Made by a program: the position numbers and the translations under genes. The notes under the pieces are model-generated. The model did no database searches. It was not told the origin of the DNA and saw only the letters and a program-made list of their open reading frames with translations. Below are positions 32,812-38,407 of a DNA stretch of 38,407 nt, piece by piece; position 1 is the stretch's first letter; each line of letters opens with the position of its first letter. Source of the stretch: Euryarchaeota archaeon UBA462 (lineage in GTDB: Archaea; Thermoplasmatota; Poseidoniia; Poseidoniales; Thalassarchaeaceae); assembly GCA_002506755.1 (NCBI GenBank), contig DAYD01000018.1, forward strand, positions 112,132 through 150,538, read 5' to 3'.

Positions 32812-33612
32812 TTACAATCTCATACTGGATATCATCTCTGCTAGATCCCTTTGAAGCTCACTTGCGTCATCATATTCCTCAGTGATATTGCCCGTAATTA
32901 TCCAGTCCGCACCAGCTTCACACGCTGCCTTAGCCGATTCCTGGTCACGAATGCCACCTCCAACGATAATTGGCAGGTTGCACGCATTTTTGGCTGCTAA
33001 AATCAGAGATGGCGAGACAGGTTCACTAGCCCCGCTGCCAGCCTCTAGGTAGAATATTTGAAACCCTAGGAACTCTGCTGTCATTGCGTATGATGCCACT
33101 CTCTCGGTTTCGTCTGGCATAACTAAGTCGGCCTTACCGACCTTGCCAGCCTTTCCGCCAGGTGAACAAATTAGATACCCCATGGGAATGGCCTCAATGC
33201 CGGCCTTCCTTACGAATGGTGCTCCTTTTACTTGCTCCCCAATGAGGAAGCGGGGGTCTGTTGAGTTCATCAGCATCATGAATGTGATGGCATCTGCGGA
33301 TGGGGACAGGGCCGCAGCCCCCTGAGGGAACAAGATTACGGGAATCTGTCCAAAGCTTCGAGATTCTTCTGAATCCTGGCTTGCTGCCCAGTCGACTAGT
33401 TCTAACGCCTCTTTTATGGCAACTATTGTACCATGTACGTTTTCCATATCTGTATCCGATGAGCCTCCTACGAGGATCATACTGCTACCAGCATGAGCTG
33501 CAGCCATTGCTCTGTTTGCGGCAATTTCGGGGGTCTGGTCGGCCGGATCGATTAGTATAGCGTGACGAGCTTGATTAGTAGTATTACAAACATAATCTCG
33601 AATTAGTCCCAT
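32812..33612 (-). CDS. geranylgeranylglyceryl phosphate synthase
   Basis: A TIM-barrel prenyltransferase of about 266 residues (PcrB/GGGP synthase family) that forms the first ether bond of archaeal lipids from sn-glycerol-1-phosphate and geranylgeranyl diphosphate. Motifs: HAILIDPADQT near the N-terminus, VGGSSDTD, YLEAGSGA (G1P contact) and IIVGGGIRDQESAKAACEAGADWIITGN at the phosphate site. I chose ATG 33612, giving a 10-base gap to the upstream gene; the frame could open at 33657 but that overlaps it. It is cotranscribed with a ferredoxin and a flavoprotein-like gene. Confidence 0.93.
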   Translation of the reverse strand: MGLIRDYVCNTTNQARHAILIDPADQTPEIAANRAMAAAHAGSSMILVGGSSDTDMENVHGTIVAIKEALELVDWAASQDSEESRSFGQIPVILFPQGAAALSPSADAITFMMLMNSTDPRFLIGEQVKGAPFVRKAGIEAIPMGYLICSPGGKAGKVGKADLVMPDETERVASYAMTAEFLGFQIFYLEAGSGASEPVSPSLILAAKNACNLPIIVGGGIRDQESAKAACEAGADWIITGNITEEYDDASELQRDLAEMISSMRL

Positions 33613-33622
33613 AGCGCCCGTG

Positions 33623-34276
33623 TCATTGTCCGGGGGGATTCTGTATAATTGTATCAACTAGTTCCTTAGCTTTAGAAAGACCAGCTTCTATGTTCACTTT
33701 TAGAGAAGTGGTCGGGTTCTGACCATGCCACTCCATTGTTTGGAGCCACTTTCTTCCGGGTGGTCTTTTGCTTTTCCACCAAAGCTCAGTGGTTCCGTCG
33801 GGCCTTTTGCCAGAGGCATGGCCTTCCACGCTATCTTCTTCTCTCGAAACTGCTCCCTGCCATTTCGGTTTGTTTTTGTCAACTTCTCTAAAATCTAGTA
33901 TTTTTTCAAAGGAAATGCTATCTGTTCCTAACGGGCCAGCTCCGACGAAATGAGCTACTCCACCTGATATACTGGTCACTCGTGTTTTGAGGTGTATAGT
34001 GCAGCCCCTGGTTGATAGTTTGGTCCCCAAAGATTTCTCGAACCAAGACCTTCTAACTGCGGTGTCTGATCCTCTGGGTTCCTGAGACCCCAGGGGGGAT
34101 ATCCATTTTATTGGACACGGAGGCCATCTTTCGAAGATGCCTGGGCCCTCGCTCATTAGGCCAAGCTCGGCTTTTTCTGTAAACAAATCAATGTCCAATG
34201 ATTGGTTTTTGTCAATTAGAGCGTGTGCTGTGGAATAAGCCAAAAGATTCGCTCCGATAATCGCTACTCTGGTCAA
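33623..34276 (-). CDS. short FAD/NAD(P)-binding-like (Rossmann) protein
   Basis: About 217 residues from TTG 34276, which overlaps the ferredoxin stop as TTGA and follows GGAGG at 7-base spacing; the longer frame to 34435 lies within the ferredoxin gene. The N-terminus (TRVAIIGANLLAYSTAHALI) is a beta-alpha-beta dinucleotide fold with a degenerate Gly motif (GANLLA), then DIDLFTEKAELG with the acidic end of strand 2, and a later GCTIHLKTRVTSISGG segment like the FAD-dependent oxidoreductase middle region. The substrate domain and the C-terminal FAD motif of full-length enzymes are not seen, so it is either a compact flavoprotein or a binding-only relic. Between a ferredoxin and GGGP synthase, a link to lipid redox steps is inferred. 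Confidence 0.6.
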   Translation of the reverse strand: MTRVAIIGANLLAYSTAHALIDKNQSLDIDLFTEKAELGLMSEGPGIFERWPPCPIKWISPLGSQEPRGSDTAVRRSWFEKSLGTKLSTRGCTIHLKTRVTSISGGVAHFVGAGPLGTDSISFEKILDFREVDKNKPKWQGAVSREEDSVEGHASGKRPDGTTELWWKSKRPPGRKWLQTMEWHGQNPTTSLKVNIEAGLSKAKELVDTIIQNPPGQ

Positions 34277-34485
34277 CAGATTTCCTCCGGGTCGATCGAC
34301 AATGCGTGGACTGGGCATGCTGGTATGCAATGCTCGCAATGAGTGCACTCTGGTTCGTTTACTACTGCCAAGAGTCCCTCGAGTACCAAGGCGTCGACGG
34401 GGCAGAGCGCGATGCATGCTGCACAACCAAAGCACCTGTCTTCGTTTACTACGAAGAGGTGCCCATCCAGTCTTGCCATAGCCAT
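34273..34485 (-). CDS. 2[4Fe-4S] ferredoxin
   Basis: A 70-residue ferredoxin with two complete cluster motifs: CFGCAACIALCP (18-29) and CTHCEHCIPACP (47-58), the classical CxxCxxCxxxCP pairs. The stop overlaps the start of the Rossmann-like gene (TTGA), so the two are translationally coupled. An internal ATG at 34479 (residue 3) is an alternative start. The ferredoxin may feed electrons to the neighbouring flavoprotein-like protein or to a geranylgeranyl reductase, as reported for the Methanosarcina acetivorans enzyme. Confidence 0.95.
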   Translation of the reverse strand: MAMARLDGHLFVVNEDRCFGCAACIALCPVDALVLEGLLAVVNEPECTHCEHCIPACPVHALSIDPEEIC

Positions 34486-34728
34486 GGGGTGCTGGTTCGG
34501 AATCTCAAGCTTCCCCTACCCCCCTTTTTCCTGTGGAAATTAAATTCCTGACCACGTGAGCCAAAAAAAGTAATGATAATGTTCAGGTTTAACATTCATT
34601 TGAACATCTTAAGTTTGAAGTTAATAGTATTAGTTAGACACTATGTCCATAGAAAATAACGTTGTTCTGATTTCCAATAGAAGAGGAGGGGTCGGGGTCC
34701 GGCTGATTGATAATCCACCCTTGTTTAG
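34486..34728. promoter_or_regulatory. AT-rich divergent promoter region with inverted repeats
   Basis: This gap separates the ferredoxin operon and the CPSF-like nuclease. An AAATTAAATT element at 34537-34546 could serve the ferredoxin operon (about 55 bases from its ATG, implying a leader). For the plus side there are two inverted repeats: TGTTCA (34580-34585) with TGAACA (34601-34606), and the palindrome TAATAGTATTA (34622-34632), either of which could be an operator or, for the second, part of a TATA box. A 31-codon ORF sits at 34643-34738. Confidence 0.45.
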
Positions 34729-34738
34729 GTGCACGTAA
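34643..34738 (+). CDS. possible 31-aa leader peptide
   Basis: An ATG-initiated ORF of 31 codons ending in TAA at 34736-34738, which overlaps the next ATG (34738) as TAATG. No homologue is recognised. The coupling-like overlap and its place just downstream of the AT-rich palindrome are the only support. It could equally be noncoding 5' leader. Confidence 0.25.
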   Translation: MSIENNVVLISNRRGGVGVRLIDNPPLFRCT

Positions 34739-36051
34739 TGGTGCTATACAAAGCCGGTAGTTTTACCACTTATCCAGAAGAACCTCCCCAAAGCGGGATC
34801 CGACTTCACTTTCTAGGCGGTGCTAAGGAAGTTGGGAACGTGGGATGTATTTTGGAAGATAGTACAGGTACAAGACTGCTTATCGATTACGGCTTGGCTC
34901 CAACCAAACCCCCCAGGTACCCCTCTGAGGCCCCTAAAGTAGATGACGCCGTCTTTACCCATGCTCACATAGACCACATTGGTATGGCCCCTTGGCTCAC
35001 TACTTATCGGACTAGACTTCACGCAACGGGTTTGACCGCTGCGGTTTCCGAAATCATGTGGTCAGATACATACAAGGTCTCTGACATAGAAGGCTACCCT
35101 CTGGCATGGGATAAGAGAGACATGGAAGAAGCACTGGACTCCTGGTACACACACCAATTCGGAGAGTGGTTTGGTGTAGGGGATTGGAGGTGCCGGCTCC
35201 ATCCCGCCGGACATATTCCCGGTGCAGCGATGATTGAGATCAACACACCGGAAGGAACTCTTGTTTGGTCAGGAGACATCGATACGAGGGATAGCCCCAA
35301 TGCGGTTGGCGCCAAACCAATAGATTGTGACATCCTCTGCTTGGAGGGCACATATGGGGGGAGGGACCATCCAGATAGGCAAGAAGAGGAGGAGCGGCTG
35401 GTCTCGAGAGTTCTGGAGGTAGTATCCAGAGGAGGTACTGCATTAATCCCTGCATTTGCCTCGGGAAGAGGTCAAGATGTGCTCAGGATTCTCCACAGAG
35501 AGGCCCCAAATCTTGAGGTCCACTATGACGGAATGGGAACCCGAGTCACAAGAGAATGGATGGGATGTCCCGACTTTATCTCCGACCCAAAGGGAATGGA
35601 AGCTGCATTTCGTTGGTCAAGAAGAGTGACTGGGAAATCAGACAGGAAGAAGGCATTAGGCGCAGACGTGATCGTCACCACGAGTGGTATGCTAGACGGA
35701 GGGCCCGCACTTTGGTACCTTAACAGACTCAGGCACAACGGGTCTAATGCAATTCTACTAACCGGGTATCAAGCAGAGGGATCGGGTGGAAGGAAATTGT
35801 TGGAATACGGGAGGCTTCCAATATTTGGCAACCAAACCAGAATCCCTCTTGAAATTGATAAGTTCGACTTATCGAACCATGCAGACCACACTTCCCTTTG
35901 TGCATTTGCAAGGAGAAGCTCTCCCTCTAATCTAGTCATTTTTCACGCCGATGAGGATGCAGCATCCAAGATTGGAAATGACCTTACAGGAGAAATGAAG
36001 GTCACCATTCCTAACAATAATGAATCAATAGTATTACGATTTTCAGATTGA
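34729..36051 (+). CDS. beta-CASP metallo-beta-lactamase nuclease (archaeal CPSF-like, KH-less)
   Basis: A ribonuclease of about 437-440 residues of the CPSF73/RNase J (beta-CASP) superfamily. Zinc-site motifs: THAHIDHIG (77-85), HPAGHIPGAAM, SGDIDT, and a late SNHADHTSL (motif C-like). The beta-CASP insert includes LEGTYGGRDH (motif A) and LLTGYQAEGSGGR. N-terminal KH domains of aCPSF1 are missing, so it fits the shorter aCPSF2-type group, linked to RNA processing or decay. The frame opens at GTG 34729; ATG 34738 (residue 4), which overlaps the small upstream ORF, is equally credible. Confidence 0.88.
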   Translation: MHVMVLYKAGSFTTYPEEPPQSGIRLHFLGGAKEVGNVGCILEDSTGTRLLIDYGLAPTKPPRYPSEAPKVDDAVFTHAHIDHIGMAPWLTTYRTRLHATGLTAAVSEIMWSDTYKVSDIEGYPLAWDKRDMEEALDSWYTHQFGEWFGVGDWRCRLHPAGHIPGAAMIEINTPEGTLVWSGDIDTRDSPNAVGAKPIDCDILCLEGTYGGRDHPDRQEEEERLVSRVLEVVSRGGTALIPAFASGRGQDVLRILHREAPNLEVHYDGMGTRVTREWMGCPDFISDPKGMEAAFRWSRRVTGKSDRKKALGADVIVTTSGMLDGGPALWYLNRLRHNGSNAILLTGYQAEGSGGRKLLEYGRLPIFGNQTRIPLEIDKFDLSNHADHTSLCAFARRSSPSNLVIFHADEDAASKIGNDLTGEMKVTIPNNNESIVLRFSD

Positions 36052-36078
36052 GATAGTGAAAAACAGCAATATTCCCGT

Positions 36079-36087
36079 ATTATACAT
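36079..36087 (+). promoter_or_regulatory. TATA box of the NCS2 permease
   Basis: ATTATACAT, continuing into AAGCC, is the most consensus-like archaeal TATA in the window and shares TACATAAGC with the element at 6957-6965. A start site about 26 bases downstream (near 36110) would place the whole hairpin at 36114-36131 at the 5' end of the message, with a leader of about 48 bases. Confidence 0.55.
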
Positions 36088-36113
36088 AAGCCGTGGTGTG
36101 CATAGACCCATCA

Positions 36114-36131
36114 GGTGAGTTGATACTCACC
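36114..36131 (+). promoter_or_regulatory. leader hairpin / inverted repeat before the purine permease
   Basis: GGTGAGT (36114-36120) and ACTCACC (36125-36131) form a perfect 7-bp stem with a TGAT loop. It lies between the predicted start site and the Shine-Dalgarno AGGTGA (36148-36153), which is 4 bases before the ATG. It could be an operator for a repressor acting just past the TATA box or a 5' mRNA structure affecting stability or translation. Confidence 0.6.
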
Positions 36132-36157
36132 CTTGGAAAAGAAAGAAAGGTGAAAAA

Positions 36158-37687
36158 ATGGAAGTACAACAATTGGATGATTACTTTGGATATACTGAGA
36201 AGGGAAGCTCCTTCGAAGGCGAGATTAGGGCAGGGGTTACAACATTCCTGACCATGGCTTACATCCTGCTGGTGAACCCTGCCATGCTTACTGTGGCAAT
36301 AGGTGACGGAACAGATGCAGGAAACGCCATAGCCTTCGCAGACGTACTCTTCGCCACGGCGATAGCGGCATTCATCGGCTGCGTCGTCATGGGATTGTGG
36401 GCGAACTTACCGTTCGCTTTGGCACCAGGAATGGGCTTGAACGCATACTTCGTCTTCGGGGTTGTTTTGGGCATGGGTGTTCCGTGGCAACTTGCTTTGT
36501 TTGCCGTCTTCGTGGAGGGGTTGTTGTTTCTTGCCATGTCAATCCCCCAGATACCCGGAATTGGAACATGGAGATCCCAGATGATCAACTCAATCCCTAC
36601 AGATCTTAAGATTGCAACCGGAGCAGGAATAGGAATGTTCCTAGCGATAATCGGACTAAGGGAAATGGGCTGGATCCAGGATGACGGAGCAACGCTCGTC
36701 AATCTGGGTGCTACCGAGTCATGGGGTGGTGTTATTGGCGAAGCCGGAGTTAGCACCGTCACCTCTGGGGAGTTTGCTCTATGGGAGCACGGCGCAGTAA
36801 TCTCAATGGTGGCTTTGATTTCAATTGCAGTGATGATGGCAAGAGGCTGGAAGGGTGCAATGATCTACGGCATTGGTCTTGCTACTATTTGGGGCTGGGC
36901 AGTTGGAGCCTATGACCCATACAATGACTTCCTAGCTGGAGGAGCAGGCTGGGGAAGCGCTACCGCCGAGCTTCCAGAGCAATGGATTGGTCTACCGGAC
37001 ATGCCCGAAGAGACCCTCGGTGCCGCATTTGGCAGCGATGGTCTAGGCGCAGTTGGAGACAATATGGCCGACTTCCTTCTTGTGATGATTGCATTCCTAT
37101 TCGTCGACATCTTCGACACATCGGGGACTCTCTACTCAGTAGGTAGGCAGGCAGGGTACGTCGATGAAAACGATGTGCTACACAATTCAGATGAAGCGTT
37201 CGCCTCAGATGCAGCAGCAACAATTGTCGGAGCAGTGCTTGGAACAAGCACCACTACAACCTACATCGAGTCCGCGGCCGGTGTAGAAGAGGGAGGCAAG
37301 ACCGGCCTTACCGCGGTTGTGGTTGGCGTTCTGATGCTATCCGGACTTTTGTTCACGGATCTGTTTGCTGCTGTACCTCAGTTTGCAATGGCTTCGGCTC
37401 TGGTTATTATTGGAGCAATGATGATGAGGCAAGCAGCTGACATCAATTGGTCCGATAGTGAGATGGCGCTACCCGCCTTCCTGACTATTGTTCTAATGCC
37501 TTTTACATACTCAATAGCTGATGGTATTGCATTCGGAGTTATTTCCTACTGCGCAATCAAGATAGGTATGCAGAAGTGGGATGAGCTAAACCCAGTAATG
37601 TGGGCACTTTTTGTCTTAATGACAATGTTTTACATCGGACCGGGCGATTACAGCACCTTCGGCTGGATATTCAACGAAGTACTCTGA
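36158..37687 (+). CDS. NCS2-family purine permease (AzgA-like)
   Basis: A 509-residue transporter of the nucleobase-cation symporter-2 family, AzgA-like branch (adenine/guanine/hypoxanthine uptake). Features: FLTMAYILLVNPAML near 29-43, the LPFALAPGMGLNAYFVFGVV motif (about 86-105), FVDIFDTSGTLYSVGRQAG (about 315-333, motif before helix 10) and the TTTTYIESAAGVEEGGKTGL segment (about 363-382), the family's signature substrate-site region. About 12-14 helices; an insertion of about 60 residues (about 245-300) is hydrophilic and Gly/Glu-rich, longer than in E. coli AdeP/GhxP-type proteins (about 445). A strong SD and hairpin leader precede it. apt follows, giving a purine-uptake and salvage pair. 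Confidence 0.92.
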   Translation: MEVQQLDDYFGYTEKGSSFEGEIRAGVTTFLTMAYILLVNPAMLTVAIGDGTDAGNAIAFADVLFATAIAAFIGCVVMGLWANLPFALAPGMGLNAYFVFGVVLGMGVPWQLALFAVFVEGLLFLAMSIPQIPGIGTWRSQMINSIPTDLKIATGAGIGMFLAIIGLREMGWIQDDGATLVNLGATESWGGVIGEAGVSTVTSGEFALWEHGAVISMVALISIAVMMARGWKGAMIYGIGLATIWGWAVGAYDPYNDFLAGGAGWGSATAELPEQWIGLPDMPEETLGAAFGSDGLGAVGDNMADFLLVMIAFLFVDIFDTSGTLYSVGRQAGYVDENDVLHNSDEAFASDAAATIVGAVLGTSTTTTYIESAAGVEEGGKTGLTAVVVGVLMLSGLLFTDLFAAVPQFAMASALVIIGAMMMRQAADINWSDSEMALPAFLTIVLMPFTYSIADGIAFGVISYCAIKIGMQKWDELNPVMWALFVLMTMFYIGPGDYSTFGWIFNEVL

Positions 37688-37711
37688 TTGAGACGTGCAA
37701 AGGGGTTCGGG

Positions 37712-37735
37712 GGGGCCTTGGCCCTGCCCGGCCCC
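37712..37735 (+). terminator. GC-rich hairpin between permease and apt
   Basis: GGGGCC (37712-37717) and GGCCCC (37730-37735) make a 6-bp stem with a 12-base loop in the 66-base gap. No T-run follows, so it is not a standard intrinsic terminator; it may reduce read-through or be chance in a GC-rich gap. Confidence 0.3.
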
Positions 37736-37753
37736 TAACGGAGAGCAATTGCT

Positions 37754-38293
37754 ATGGACACGCTAGTTTCGAAAATCAGGGATATAGTACGCACTGTACC
37801 GGATTTCCCAGTTGAAGGAATATTGTTTAGAGATATAACCCCAGTTCTAGCTGAGCCAGGACTGTTATCTTCCATCATCGACCGATTTGTGGATGACATG
37901 GAAAAGTTGGGATGGAAGCCGGATATAGTCCTAGGTCCAGAGGCGAGGGGATTCATCTTTGGCCCAATGCTCGCAGATAGGATAGGTTGTGGATTTGTAC
38001 CAGTCCGTAAACCGGGGAAGCTACCATCTTCCACTAGGTCGGTTGAGTACTCCCTTGAGTACGGATCGAACGCTCTTGAAATCCATGAAGACGCAATTCA
38101 ACCGGGTAATAGTGTGGTGATAGTCGATGACCTTCTCGCAACAGGCGGAACCATCTCAGCCTGCAGTAAACTATGTCAAGAGCTAGGTGCCAAAGTAGTC
38201 GGTTCACTTTTTCTAATAGAGCTAGAGGGCCTCGAAGCAAGATCTACAATTTCTCCAATCAAAGCGCACGCACTACTAACTTACCCTGCATGA
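37754..38293 (+). CDS. apt: adenine phosphoribosyltransferase
   Basis: A 179-residue type I phosphoribosyltransferase that makes AMP from adenine and PRPP. Motifs: PDFPVEGILFRDITPVL (about 16-32, the bacterial/eukaryotic APT N-terminal block), GPEARGFIFG (about 61-70), VPVRKPGKLP (the APT-specific flexible loop, about 82-91), and VVIVDDLLATGGT (about 120-132), the PRPP-binding loop. Length is typical of the 170-180 aa type. It follows the purine permease by 66 bases, consistent with uptake and salvage of adenine. Confidence 0.95.
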   Translation: MDTLVSKIRDIVRTVPDFPVEGILFRDITPVLAEPGLLSSIIDRFVDDMEKLGWKPDIVLGPEARGFIFGPMLADRIGCGFVPVRKPGKLPSSTRSVEYSLEYGSNALEIHEDAIQPGNSVVIVDDLLATGGTISACSKLCQELGAKVVGSLFLIELEGLEARSTISPIKAHALLTYPA

Positions 38294-38352
38294 CTAATCG
38301 AACCCCCTCCCGATTCTTTCAAAGAGGGCGGACCGTTCCTGAGAACGATACC

Positions 38353-38407
38353 GTGGCAGACGAGCAAGATAGCCCACCGCCGGCAGCACCGCCCAAGCCC
38401 TCAGCAC
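38353..38407 (+). CDS. possible 5' end of a further CDS (partial)
   Basis: A GTG at 38353 opens a frame that stays open to the window end: 18 codons encoding an acidic start followed by a Pro/Ala-rich stretch (MADEQDSPPPAAPPKPSA). Such Pro/Ala-rich starts are found before membrane or secreted domains. Too short to identify, and the upstream bases (38294-38352) show no strong ribosome site. Confidence 0.35.
   Translation, partial: MADEQDSPPPAAPPKPSA

Noticed and set aside
36088..36157. Purine riboswitch before the permease
   Set aside because: The leader is only about 48 bases with one hairpin; no three-way junction or conserved loop pair can be drawn.
36259..36762. 167-codon minus-strand open frame inside the NCS2 permease gene
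   Set aside because: Antisense shadow of a clearly coding, motif-bearing membrane protein.
1..38407. CRISPR arrays, insertion sequences, integrases or phage genes
   Set aside because: No regularly spaced direct repeats, transposase-like proteins or terminal inverted repeats were seen.

Overview
The window looks like chromosomal DNA of a marine planktonic euryarchaeon of the Marine Group II (Poseidoniales) kind; this assignment is inferred from gene content, not from a marker rRNA. Archaeal hallmarks are geranylgeranylglyceryl phosphate (GGGP) synthase, a geranylgeranyl-reductase-type flavoprotein, ribosomal protein L18Ae/LX, prefoldin alpha, FtsY and a beta-CASP CPSF-like nuclease. They sit among genes of bacterial type (UvrA, NCS2 permease, LysE and TauE exporters, CrcB/FluC) and a eukaryote-type OMP decarboxylase. 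Genes are tightly packed, often with ATGA or TTGA overlaps, and several starts lie about 27 nt from a TTAA or TATA-like element, as expected of archaeal leaderless transcripts.

Layout, left to right. (1) The 3' end of a tRNA with encoded CCA. (2) A minus-strand amino-acid cluster: threonine synthase, Cys/Met PLP enzyme, LysE/RhtB exporter (48-2969). (3) A dolichol/phytol-kinase-like membrane enzyme converging on a cutA-yczE pair (3005-4692). (4) A plus-strand run: geranylgeranyl-reductase-like flavoprotein, HAD phosphatase, RND/MMPL transporter, extended SDR (4769-10391). (5) Two exported proteins transcribed divergently: a membrane-anchored subtilase and an Asp-box (sialidase-fold) lipoprotein (10394-14529). 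(6) A minus-strand run moeA-uvrA-BI-1-lysE (14547-20247) diverging from a TauE-type exporter. (7) fluC-purL-purQ on the minus strand, diverging from pyrF plus a small membrane protein (21057-26365). (8) A long minus-strand run starting at rpl18a (LX): membrane protein, cysQ, an APS kinase/nucleotidyltransferase fusion, 2-TM protein, pfdA, ftsY, and a tail-anchored degenerate receiver protein (26362-31766). (9) A coiled-coil protein converging on a ferredoxin / flavoprotein-like / GGGP synthase / zinc-ribbon operon (31903-34485). (10) A CPSF-like nuclease, an NCS2 purine permease with a hairpin leader, adenine phosphoribosyltransferase, and perhaps the first codons of another gene (34643-38407).

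Functional themes: archaeal lipid synthesis (GGGP synthase, reductase, ferredoxin, lipid-kinase-like enzyme); purine and pyrimidine synthesis and salvage (purL, purQ, pyrF, apt, NCS2); PAPS chemistry (APS kinase, CysQ) embedded in a translation/secretion operon; and secreted degradative enzymes fitting a particle-associated or protein-degrading heterotroph. No rRNA, insertion sequence, integrase or CRISPR array was seen. No gene-free stretch exceeds 300 bases; the longest are 34486-34728 and 12839-13065. The most unusual items are the APS kinase/NadM-like fusion and its location, the tail-anchored pseudo-receiver beside ftsY, the ferredoxin-linked lipid operon, and the structured leader of the purine permease.
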